NCBI GenBank assembly: GCA_016938015.1
Contig: JAFGVL010000037.1
Span: forward strand, 1-51,593
Direction of reading: 5' to 3'
Source of the DNA: Paludibacteraceae bacterium
Lineage (GTDB): Bacteria > Bacteroidota > Bacteroidia > Bacteroidales > Paludibacteraceae
Length of the DNA: 51,593 bases
Part shown: positions 27,797 to 35,406 of the stretch, in pieces
Layout: every line of letters begins with the position of its first letter
Position numbering within the stretch: the stretch's first letter is position 1
Made by a program: the position numbers and the translations under genes
Notes under the pieces: model-generated
What the model saw: the letters and a program-made list of their open reading frames with translations, nothing else
The model's database searches: none
Told to the model about the DNA's origin: nothing

Positions 27797-28512
27797 CTAA
27801 ATAAGACTCTAATATATAATTTTAAAATTGTTAGCATCATTATTGAACGGCCTAATATTACCTTTACAAAAAAACGCCTTTTTTTATTATTTGCTATATT
27901 TGTTATTGTTGAAGAATGTCGTCTATATAGAGTTAATGGTTCATATAAAAAATAAATACTATTTTTTATATTTGCTATAAAACCAATTATCATATCATGC
28001 CCCATTTCTTTTTGATTTGGAAAAGGTAAGGCTAATTCTAACAATTCTTTTTTAAAAGCTAAACCAAAACCCCAATAACAACTCTTATAGAAATTTTTAA
28101 AAACACCTTTTTTTGCATTTATTCGCTCAAAAAACGAAGAATATATTTCTTTAAGATTTTCATCAACAACTATTGCATCAGAGAAAACGGCATCATAATT
28201 TTTTAATAAATGACTTAATCGTTTGACTTTATTTGACAACCAAATATCATCTTGATCCGAAAGAAATATATAATCACCCTTAGCTTTCTTTATAGCATTT
28301 TCAAAATTAAAAATATAACCTTTTTTTAATTTGTTTTTATATACACTAATTCTATTATCTTTATAAGAATTTATAATATCAAGTGTTGAATCAGTACTAT
28401 TATCATCAGAAATAATAATTTCATCATTTTCTGATATCTGACAAAGAATAGAATCTATTTGATCTTTAATAAATTTCTCTCCATTATATGTTGCAATACA
28501 AACTGAAATCAT
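27793..28512 (-). CDS. Glycosyltransferase family 2
   Basis: The 239-aa protein carries the GT2 motifs ISVCIATYNGEKFI at the start, ISDDNSTDSTLDII at about 34-47 and the DxD region FLSDQDDIWLS near 80. This DQDDIW form is common in GT2 enzymes that add rhamnose or N-acetyl sugars, but the sugar cannot be fixed from it. It lies 2 bases after one glycosyltransferase gene and overlaps the next by 4 bases. Base composition is strongly AT-rich, as in the whole 27-33 kb block. Confidence 0.9.
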   Translation of the reverse strand: MISVCIATYNGEKFIKDQIDSILCQISENDEIIISDDNSTDSTLDIINSYKDNRISVYKNKLKKGYIFNFENAIKKAKGDYIFLSDQDDIWLSNKVKRLSHLLKNYDAVFSDAIVVDENLKEIYSSFFERINAKKGVFKNFYKSCYWGFGLAFKKELLELALPFPNQKEMGHDMIIGFIANIKNSIYFLYEPLTLYRRHSSTITNIANNKKRRFFVKVILGRSIMMLTILKLYIRVLFR

Positions 28513-28514
28513 TA

Positions 28515-29351
28515 TTAATTAAATATATTGACTAATGTTATTTTAGCATAAGGTCTTTTTTCTTTCACAAATAATTGTTTAAAAAAACGTAGAATTAATC
28601 TAGCTTTAAAAAAAAATATTGACAAAAATCCAATTTCTTTTGATATTTTTTTTTCTGAAAGAATAATTGATTTATACCTATCTTTATTCATATTTAATTT
28701 ATAATTAAGAATTGAAAGATTATGTTTAATTTGTATGCCTAACACATAAAATCCAAATCCTTTTTTATAAAAACGATAAAAGTAACTGGTATCTAAACCA
28801 TCTAATGGGTATTCAACAGGGAATCCTCCTATTTCATCAATAGCAGATATACGCAACAGTGCTAAAGAATTTATTGTTGCCAAACAACGAAAAGTAATTC
28901 CTTTGCGAATTGGAGTTAAGAACCAAAATGGTCCTATATAATTACAATATGAACGAGGGGATATTTTGCGTTTCTCATCTAAAGAAATAATTTGAGGAAG
29001 AACTCCTGCTATATTATTGCCAAGTCCTTTTCTTAAAACATTCCCCAAAGCATTAAAATAGTCTTTTGAAAGACTAGTATCTTGATCGATCAATAATAAG
29101 TATTCTGCATCCTTTTTCTTTGCCGATTCTAATGCGTCATTATAAGCATTTGACAATAATTTATTTTCTTTTGGAGAAAACAACTCATATTCAGGACTTA
29201 AAGGGATAAATATATCCGGGGAATTATTGTATAGAATTACTGAATATGTTAACCCCAAATTACATATTGTTTCTTTTAAAGTATTATATGATATACAATC
29301 TTCAATTCTAGTTTTATACAATACAATAACTATTTGTACTTTGATATTCAT
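28515..29351 (-). CDS. Rhamnosyltransferase-like glycosyltransferase family 2
   Basis: The 278-aa protein is a divergent GT2 enzyme. It starts with VQIVIVLYKTRIEDC and has the metal-binding region LLIDQDTSLSKDYF near residue 95-108, and later GGFPVEYPLDGLDTSYFYRF. This DQDTSL form is typical of putative rhamnosyltransferases in O-antigen loci. No rhamnose biosynthesis (rml) genes are in the window, so the donor is uncertain. It follows the polymerase gene after 18 bases. Confidence 0.82.
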   Translation of the reverse strand: MNIKVQIVIVLYKTRIEDCISYNTLKETICNLGLTYSVILYNNSPDIFIPLSPEYELFSPKENKLLSNAYNDALESAKKKDAEYLLLIDQDTSLSKDYFNALGNVLRKGLGNNIAGVLPQIISLDEKRKISPRSYCNYIGPFWFLTPIRKGITFRCLATINSLALLRISAIDEIGGFPVEYPLDGLDTSYFYRFYKKGFGFYVLGIQIKHNLSILNYKLNMNKDRYKSIILSEKKISKEIGFLSIFFFKARLILRFFKQLFVKEKRPYAKITLVNIFN

Positions 29352-29369
29352 TATTCTTAATTCTATTTT

Positions 29370-30617
29370 TTATTTTTCTTCATTAATACGGTTTCCTTTA
29401 CCAATAGATGTAAATTCATTTTTCCAATACATTTCAGCTTTATGTAATTGTTCTTGCTTTATTTTTTTTTCTGTTTTATTTAAACGAGAAAATATAGTGG
29501 AGGAATTATATATTCCACTTTTCAAACTATTTTGCTCGATATATCTAAATCTAATTGAATGTAGATTAAACAAATATAAAACAATAACAAATACTTGACG
29601 GAATAATAATGTTTTTTTCTCAATAGAGAAACTAGTATCTAATGATTTTTTCTCCCTTTTAAAAATGGTAAAAGCATATACAATAATTAGTGGTATAAAA
29701 TAAGAACGTATTCGTACTAATAAATAGAAATACTGATAAAGAAATACAATTACAATAAATCCGAAAAATACTACCCATTGCATTTGTTTAATTTTACTGT
29801 ATTTTTCAGAAAAATACGCAACACTACTAATTAAAATAAAATACAATAATAATATTACCTGAAGTTTTCTTCCAAACATTAAATGGTGTTCTAAAGAACT
29901 CAAAGATGATTGTGAAAAGGGTAAAATATTCGATATAAACAATATAATATCATTAATTGGTAAAAAAGCTATTATTAATAATAAAAATGACAGTATCCAA
30001 TAAAAAACCCCATTAATTTCAATTCTTTTTAATGTCATCAAGAAAAATGCTATCAAACTTATATAAAAACCCGACTTATGCATTATTGATGTCAGGAATA
30101 AGAAAAAAATAGCTTTTATATACTTTTCATTCAAACAAGAAATTATCATTAATAGAAAAAAACTTACAGAAAGGCATTGTCTATAAGTAGCAAATATTAA
30201 ATTATACTCTAAAATGACTAAAATTAAAAGAGCAAATGTTTTTTTATCCGAAATATATGTAAACAATTTATATATTACATAAAAATAAAAAGAGGAAATC
30301 ACAACTGTCATCATCCAGAAAGACAATCCTAAATACTTCATTAAACTACAAAAAAACAAATATCCAGTTTCAAAATACCCACTCTGTTGGTATTTACTCC
30401 CATTCTGAATAAATTGTTTTGGATTTTCTATTCCTTCGTAAACAGGCACATACAAAGCTATATCCCCTCCATAATAATACTTTATTGTAAAAAGGAAATA
30501 TGTTAATCCAAAAGAAAAAAGGAATATAGATTGATGGATTTTTTTTTGATTCAGATATATAAAATCTGTTAACGATAAAAAAAACAATACAACAAATATA
30601 ATTATCAACAGATTCAT
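29370..30617 (-). CDS. EpsG family / Wzy-like polysaccharide polymerase
   Basis: The 415-aa protein is an integral membrane protein with about ten predicted membrane segments. The segment YYYGGDIALYVPVYE near residues 47-61 resembles the conserved R/Y-YGxDxxxY region of the EpsG family, members of which polymerise lipid-linked repeat units in the periplasm. Wzy-type polymerases are poorly conserved, so the assignment rests on topology, this motif and its place in a locus that has a flippase but no other polymerase candidate. The C-terminal 60 residues are cytoplasmic and charged. It begins just after a 42-residue ORF. Confidence 0.8.
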   Translation of the reverse strand: MNLLIIIFVVLFFLSLTDFIYLNQKKIHQSIFLFSFGLTYFLFTIKYYYGGDIALYVPVYEGIENPKQFIQNGSKYQQSGYFETGYLFFCSLMKYLGLSFWMMTVVISSFYFYVIYKLFTYISDKKTFALLILVILEYNLIFATYRQCLSVSFFLLMIISCLNEKYIKAIFFLFLTSIMHKSGFYISLIAFFLMTLKRIEINGVFYWILSFLLLIIAFLPINDIILFISNILPFSQSSLSSLEHHLMFGRKLQVILLLYFILISSVAYFSEKYSKIKQMQWVVFFGFIVIVFLYQYFYLLVRIRSYFIPLIIVYAFTIFKREKKSLDTSFSIEKKTLLFRQVFVIVLYLFNLHSIRFRYIEQNSLKSGIYNSSTIFSRLNKTEKKIKQEQLHKAEMYWKNEFTSIGKGNRINEEK

Positions 30618-30620
30618 TTA

Positions 30621-30749
30621 TCAATTCATTTTTATTTTGTAAAAAGACCTCCATTCCAGATACAACATTGTAAAAATACATAAAACAAATTTATCTATTT
30701 TTAAACCAAGGTTCAATATATTTTTGATATATTCATAAAATCTAATCAT
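30621..30749 (-). CDS. Small ORF (42 aa) nested between methyltransferase and polymerase genes
   Basis: The ATG (30747-30749) overlaps the TAA of the methyltransferase gene by one base (TAATG), and the TGA at 30621-30623 is three bases before the polymerase ATG. The peptide has 42 residues, with a basic N-terminal half and a hydrophobic stretch KFVLCIFTMLYLEW, so it could be a small membrane peptide. The exact fit, with coupled start, is what one expects of a translated operon gene. It could equally be a remnant of a larger gene lost from this locus, or chance. I do not recognise a family. Confidence 0.45.
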   Translation of the reverse strand: MIRFYEYIKNILNLGLKIDKFVLCIFTMLYLEWRSFYKIKMN

Positions 30750-31555
30750 TATAAAACGTATTTCTTTCCAATTATAATAACATCTTGGCCTTCATAAGTA
30801 AATAGAATCTCCAATTTTAAAAAACTAAATATCTCTTTTAGAAGATTTATATTAAAAACATGTTGATGCAATGCCCTATTTTTAAAGTTATTCAAAGACC
30901 TTTCTCTAAATTCGATTAAACTTCCAGCAGCCTTATCCATTTTTAAATCATGTAACTCTAATATTTCATTTAGATGAGTTAAATCATCTTCGTTTATATT
31001 ATTTTGAAAATCTTTTAATAAATGAGAAAATTCTGTTATAGGTCTATTGTGGTCAAAGCAAAAATCTTTATTTGGAAGTATAATTAAAAATACACCTCCA
31101 TTTTTCACAACTCTAATCCACTCTTCAATTGCTTTTAAAGGATTTGCTATATGTTCCAAACAATTAGAAGAAATAACAAAATCATATTTCGAATCTGGTA
31201 TAATACTTAAATTTGTTGCTTCTGAAACATATTGTACTCCTTCTTTATTTTTATAATAATTATATTTATCTTCATTTTTAATATTACCTTCCCAAATAGT
31301 AGTATCTGAAAAATTACATCCATCTAATGCGCCCACTATCTTATATAAGGGGACAAAGCCTCTACTTCCAAAAATTCTACTCGGACCTCCAATCTCTAAT
31401 CCATATTTAGATTTAAACAAGCTTTGTATATAAACAAAATTACTTATTCTATCAGGTAAAATCTTATAAAATATTTTTTTTAATAAAAAACCTATTCCAT
31501 TTTCATCTAAGATTTCAAATATCATTTTCATTTTATCTTTTAATTTTTTTTTCAT
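30749..31555 (-). CDS. Class I SAM-dependent methyltransferase
   Basis: The 268-aa protein has a methyltransferase type 11 fold: a motif I region YGLEIGGPSRIF (about 50-61), an acidic motif region and the segment DFVISSNCLEHIANPLKAIEEW (about 127-148) that contains the usual LEHI of these enzymes. VVKNGGVFLIILPNK follows. It should use S-adenosylmethionine and might methylate a sugar of the surface polysaccharide or cap the chain. The N-terminal 45 residues are basic. The substrate is unknown; the role rests on its place between flippase and polymerase genes. Confidence 0.8.
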   Translation of the reverse strand: MKKKLKDKMKMIFEILDENGIGFLLKKIFYKILPDRISNFVYIQSLFKSKYGLEIGGPSRIFGSRGFVPLYKIVGALDGCNFSDTTIWEGNIKNEDKYNYYKNKEGVQYVSEATNLSIIPDSKYDFVISSNCLEHIANPLKAIEEWIRVVKNGGVFLIILPNKDFCFDHNRPITEFSHLLKDFQNNINEDDLTHLNEILELHDLKMDKAAGSLIEFRERSLNNFKNRALHQHVFNINLLKEIFSFLKLEILFTYEGQDVIIIGKKYVL

Positions 31556-31594
31556 AATAAGTCAGTTATTAAATTATAAATCTACAAAAAGGAC

Positions 31595-32869
31595 TCACTT
31601 TTCCCAAAGCAACTTTCTTCCATACCAAATCATTAACACACATACAACAAATTCAGTAATTAATAAAGATATAGCGGCTCCTTTTGCTTCATATATAGGA
31701 GCTAACAATAAAATACTAATTACAGCAATAAGTCCTGCAATAAAATATGCTCGCTGAAATTTTTTCTTTGAATTATTTTCACCCATTGCTAAAAGGCCTA
31801 ACTGTCCAACTACACCTCCTATTGCAATAAAAAATGGGATAACAGACATTATATGAAAAAGACTGAGTGTATCTCGATAATCATCACCCAATAAACTTAT
31901 TATAAAAGGAGACAAAAAATACATCCCTACAAAAACACCAATCATTAGAAACGCTAGTACAATTAAAATCCTTTTAACTAATGCTTTTGCTTTTGTTGTA
32001 TTGTTAACAGAAAGAGCACTTATTTTTGGATAAAACGATTGAAGCGTAGGAGTCAAAATTAAAAGACTTAATCCTCTCATAATTCTCTCAACTGCTGAAT
32101 ATTTTCCAATCTCTGCAGGAGTAGAAAAAAAACCCAAAACAAATGCATAAGAAGCAACATATATACTTGCTACTGCTGATGATAAAAATAAAGGTAAACT
32201 TTCTTTAATTTCTTTTAAAACACTTATACTAGAAAAAGTTGTAAATAAAACACACTTTTTTTTATAAACAATTATTATTGTAAGTAATGCTCCAAAAATA
32301 AATACAAAAGCTTGAATAAAAGCTGCTATCAAATAATCAGATGACTCTTTTACAAATAGAAAAGTGAATGGAAGAATGGTTAATTTAGATATTATATTCA
32401 TAATTGAAATGATTCTTATTTGGCCTAAACCTTGAAAAAGCCAAACAAAAGAAAAAGCATTTGCAATTACCATTAGAAACATTACAAACATTGTTTCACG
32501 ATACACTATAAACTGAGGTATTTGTGCAACAAACAACAAAATAAAAAAACTAATTATCAACAACCCAATTTTTGCATATAATGTAGAAGAAAAAATATTA
32601 TTCAATGCTTCTTTGTCGTTTTTATTCAATGCAATTCTTTTCGTAGCACTTAAATTAAATCCAAAATCAACTATTAACATAAGATATTGGGTTACAGATA
32701 AAGAAAAACCTATATAACCAAATTTTTCTGCTCCTAATACAATCATCAAATAGGGTAATACAAGTAAGGGAGCTATATAATTAACTCCCTGTAAAGCGAT
32801 TAAATAAAAAACATCTTTTATTTCGTGCTTTACATCAGATTGCTTATATTTTACTATCCACTTATTCAC
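31595..32869 (-). CDS. wzx: Wzx-type oligosaccharide flippase
   Basis: The 424-aa protein has about twelve membrane segments and the N-terminal pattern of the polysaccharide transporter (PST/MOP) family: IALQGVNYIAPLLVLPYLMIVLG followed by GYIGFSLSVTQYLMLIVDFGF. It would flip the lipid-linked repeat unit across the inner membrane. The start is a GTG codon (32867-32869) that overlaps the end of manA by 8 bases; the next in-frame methionine lies inside the first membrane segment, so the GTG is needed. The overlap suggests coupled translation with manA. Confidence 0.9.
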   Translation of the reverse strand: MNKWIVKYKQSDVKHEIKDVFYLIALQGVNYIAPLLVLPYLMIVLGAEKFGYIGFSLSVTQYLMLIVDFGFNLSATKRIALNKNDKEALNNIFSSTLYAKIGLLIISFFILLFVAQIPQFIVYRETMFVMFLMVIANAFSFVWLFQGLGQIRIISIMNIISKLTILPFTFLFVKESSDYLIAAFIQAFVFIFGALLTIIIVYKKKCVLFTTFSSISVLKEIKESLPLFLSSAVASIYVASYAFVLGFFSTPAEIGKYSAVERIMRGLSLLILTPTLQSFYPKISALSVNNTTKAKALVKRILIVLAFLMIGVFVGMYFLSPFIISLLGDDYRDTLSLFHIMSVIPFFIAIGGVVGQLGLLAMGENNSKKKFQRAYFIAGLIAVISILLLAPIYEAKGAAISLLITEFVVCVLMIWYGRKLLWEK

Positions 32870-33830
32870 AGCAAATTTCCAACAACTGTGATTTTACGTT
32901 TGGTAATAACTGTAATTCACTTCCAACTGGCATCAAAACAGTTTCTCCTTTCTTTATTGTTTCTTTCCTTCCTTGCCTTTGTACGCTTAATGAACCCTCT
33001 ATACACATATACACTACAAAAGAATCTAAGTCTGTATAATCTTTTGTAATAGGTTTATCAAAGGATAATAAATTAACGCTAAAATAGTCGCAACTAACTA
33101 AAGGAGTAGTTCCATTTTTTTGTAGTTGGTATTCGATTTTTGCATCTTCATGATTTTCAAAATCAATGGCTTCCAAGGCTTCTTGAATATGTAATTGGCG
33201 AGTTTGACCATTATTATCGATACGTCCGTAATCGTATAAACGGTAGGTTATATCGCTTGCTTGTTGCACTTCAATCAAAAGAATGCCTTTACCAATAGCA
33301 TGAACCATTCCGGCAGGGATATAAAACACATCGCCTTTTTTCACCTTAACTCGGTTTAAAACGCTTTCGAGTGTGTTATTTTCGATGTGAGCTAAACACG
33401 ATGCCTTGTCCATTTTTTGATTAAAACCGAGGACCAACTCAGCTCCTTCTTCAGCATCAAGCACATACCACATTTCGGTTTTACCAAAGGAACCTTGCTT
33501 TTCGGCCAACTCATCCGATGGATGCACTTGAATGGATAAATCATCGTTGGACGCTATAAACTTAAACAGCAAAGGAAATGTAGTACCATATTTTTCAAAA
33601 ACTTTGCTACCAAGTAGCTCATCCATATACACTTCTAGCAACTCATTAAGGGTATTACCGGCTAAGGAACCATTTACTACAACCGATTCATCTCCCAGCA
33701 TACCGGATAGCTCCCAGCTCTCACCAATCGATTGATTGTCTGCGTAGTTTTTATGTAAAAGTTTTTTAAGATTAGTACCCCCCCAAATTCGCTGTTTTAG
33801 GATAGGTTCAAATTTTAAAGGATATAACAT
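32862..33830 (-). CDS. manA: Mannose-6-phosphate isomerase, class I
   Basis: ManA is a zinc enzyme that interconverts fructose 6-phosphate and mannose 6-phosphate, feeding GDP-mannose-type sugar synthesis or mannose use. The 322-aa protein is of the short bacterial form. The zinc ligands are visible as Q101 and H103 in SIQVHPSD, E119 in KTEMWYV and a histidine in AGMVHAIG. No mannose phosphomutase or GDP-mannose gene lies nearby. It overlaps the flippase gene by 8 bases and is the first gene of the glycosyltransferase operon. Confidence 0.96.
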   Translation of the reverse strand: MLYPLKFEPILKQRIWGGTNLKKLLHKNYADNQSIGESWELSGMLGDESVVVNGSLAGNTLNELLEVYMDELLGSKVFEKYGTTFPLLFKFIASNDDLSIQVHPSDELAEKQGSFGKTEMWYVLDAEEGAELVLGFNQKMDKASCLAHIENNTLESVLNRVKVKKGDVFYIPAGMVHAIGKGILLIEVQQASDITYRLYDYGRIDNNGQTRQLHIQEALEAIDFENHEDAKIEYQLQKNGTTPLVSCDYFSVNLLSFDKPITKDYTDLDSFVVYMCIEGSLSVQRQGRKETIKKGETVLMPVGSELQLLPNVKSQLLEICCE

Positions 33831-33881
33831 GTTTCTTTTCTTCGTTTTTGAGGGCTTAAAAGTACGGCTTTTTATTTACAT

Positions 33882-33913
33882 AAAAAAGCTATCAAATATG
33901 CCGATAGCTTTCA
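33882..33913 (-). terminator. Terminator downstream of the PD40-like gene
   Basis: AAAGCTATC (33885-33893) pairs with GATAGCTTT (33903-33911) across a 9-base loop. Read on the minus strand the hairpin ends in a T-run, directly after the stop codon at 33926, so it separates that gene from manA. Confidence 0.8.
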
Positions 33914-33925
33914 TTTTATAAACAA

Positions 33926-35161
33926 TTAGTGTTTATTTAAAAGATTCTTTATTTCTGTATTTCTAGCCTTTTTAAAATAATCGTTAGGTAATGACCTAAT
34001 TTTACCACATTCTACTTCTAAATTTTGTATTTCAGCAAATAATTGTTTTTTTTGTTCAACATCTTTTAGTTGAGCATATTTATAACGCAACTCTTCTAAT
34101 TCCAGCTCTTTTTCTTTTACCTTGTTTTGCATAATTAAACCTACTTCGTACGATTTCTTGGCATCTTCACTGGTAAACTGATTTATTGCAGTATATACCA
34201 AGCTATCATTGATTACAAACTGCATGTTTTTTAATATAATAGGGTTGTAAACAGGAACAAATTCGACAGTATCGGATTCGTCTGTAACAGTAGTGTATAG
34301 CTTATATTTTTTTAATTGAGCAGCTTCAATAAGTGCATTCGGATTTTCAGCAGACAAATAACTTCTTTTGGTAGTTGCTTTAAATTTATAGAGTATTACC
34401 GTGTCTTTTTGTTGGTACCTATCTGTTGCAAACCAACCAATTTCATTCAATTCATCTATAACCATTAAATAATCGTTAAAAGGCGAGTTAAAAGGCATTC
34501 CTAGATTTTCGGGCAACATAAAATCATTATGGGCTAGACTAAAACGGGTGATAAAAATATCATAACCGCCTAGTGAAGCAACACCATCGGAACAAAAATA
34601 AAATGTAACCCCATCTGATAGCATAAAGGGAAAGTTCTCGTTAGCCGATGTATTTATTACGGAAGATAACGCTTGGCTTGGCGTCCACCCATCAAAGAGC
34701 TTGTGTGAAGTAAATATATCTGTTTGGTTATTAACAGTGTCGGTGGTAAAAGTTTTAGCTTGTCGTTGCGACATATAGCCTGTTAATGGCAAACCGGATA
34801 TAGAATTAGTTGTTTGCTTGTTAGAAAAAACTCGTCCTGCATTTTCGTCGATTTGATAGTGGGAGAAAAAATCGGCTTTATTTACACGAATACTATCTAT
34901 AATTTCAACATCCTCCACTGCCGACAACATTCTAACAGCCATTGTTGCTTTATCTACTTTAGAGCTAATTTCGGAATAAACAACACTATCGGTAGTAGGC
35001 GTATTATCTAACAAAAAACGGTATATATCTAAGGCTTCTTGAAACCGATAGTCAAGATAAAGAGCATCTGCTTGTTGCATTTTGTAGTCCTTTTGCTTCT
35101 GAGCAACAGACGTAAAAACACATACAACAGATAAAAAAGCTACATAAAAAAAATACTTCAT
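33926..35161 (-). CDS. Secreted protein with N-terminal TPR-like and PD40/beta-propeller segments
   Basis: The 411-aa protein has a signal peptide (about 1-20, ending TSVAQ). A helical stretch (about 25-75, ADALYLDYRFQEALDIYRFLL) resembles one TPR repeat. A region at about 165-275 has the PD40/WD40-like pattern GVTFYFCSDGVASLGGYDIFITRF, as in Bacteroidota envelope proteins related to the T9SS component PorE and OmpA-linked propeller proteins. The C-terminus (about 345-410) is a charged coiled coil. There is no OmpA peptidoglycan-binding domain, and too few blades for a full propeller. It is probably periplasmic. The function is unknown. Its upstream region carries repeat copy B. Confidence 0.72.
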   Translation of the reverse strand: MKYFFYVAFLSVVCVFTSVAQKQKDYKMQQADALYLDYRFQEALDIYRFLLDNTPTTDSVVYSEISSKVDKATMAVRMLSAVEDVEIIDSIRVNKADFFSHYQIDENAGRVFSNKQTTNSISGLPLTGYMSQRQAKTFTTDTVNNQTDIFTSHKLFDGWTPSQALSSVINTSANENFPFMLSDGVTFYFCSDGVASLGGYDIFITRFSLAHNDFMLPENLGMPFNSPFNDYLMVIDELNEIGWFATDRYQQKDTVILYKFKATTKRSYLSAENPNALIEAAQLKKYKLYTTVTDESDTVEFVPVYNPIILKNMQFVINDSLVYTAINQFTSEDAKKSYEVGLIMQNKVKEKELELEELRYKYAQLKDVEQKKQLFAEIQNLEVECGKIRSLPNDYFKKARNTEIKNLLNKH

Positions 35162-35242
35162 CAGAAAAATTTACTAAAAAACGTGGGCTATTTTCAATTT
35201 GAATATAGCATAGCTCCTATTCGGTTTGATTTGTTTTTTTGG

Positions 35243-35374
35243 GACTGTCCAAAAACAAAGTAGAACGCAAATGACGCAAATAACACAAATTGCCGCAAAT
35301 CATATATTGCTAATTATCTGACTGATACAAATTTTATTTTGTGTTGATTTGCGTCATTTGTGTTATTTGCGTTC
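35243..35374. repeat. Dispersed palindromic element, copy B (complete)
   Basis: Arms at about 35263-35290 and 35347-35374, made of repeated CGCAAAT and ACACAAAT units, are mutually complementary with few mismatches and enclose an AT-rich centre. A 20-base flank (35243-35262, with ACTGTCC) is shared with copy A. The aligned part, 35243-35362, matches the reverse complement of 1-120 at 110 of 120 positions. It lies between the AsmA gene end and the PD40-like gene start and has no ORF. Confidence 0.88.
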
Positions 35375-35406
35375 AAAATAGTTACTTTTTGAAAAGCCCC
35401 AATGTA

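Noticed and set aside
30394-30681. 95-residue frame antisense-shifted within the polymerase gene start
   Set aside because: It overlaps the polymerase gene in another frame of the same strand and covers the 42-residue ORF only in part. It has no family features, and AT-rich sequence easily gives such frames.
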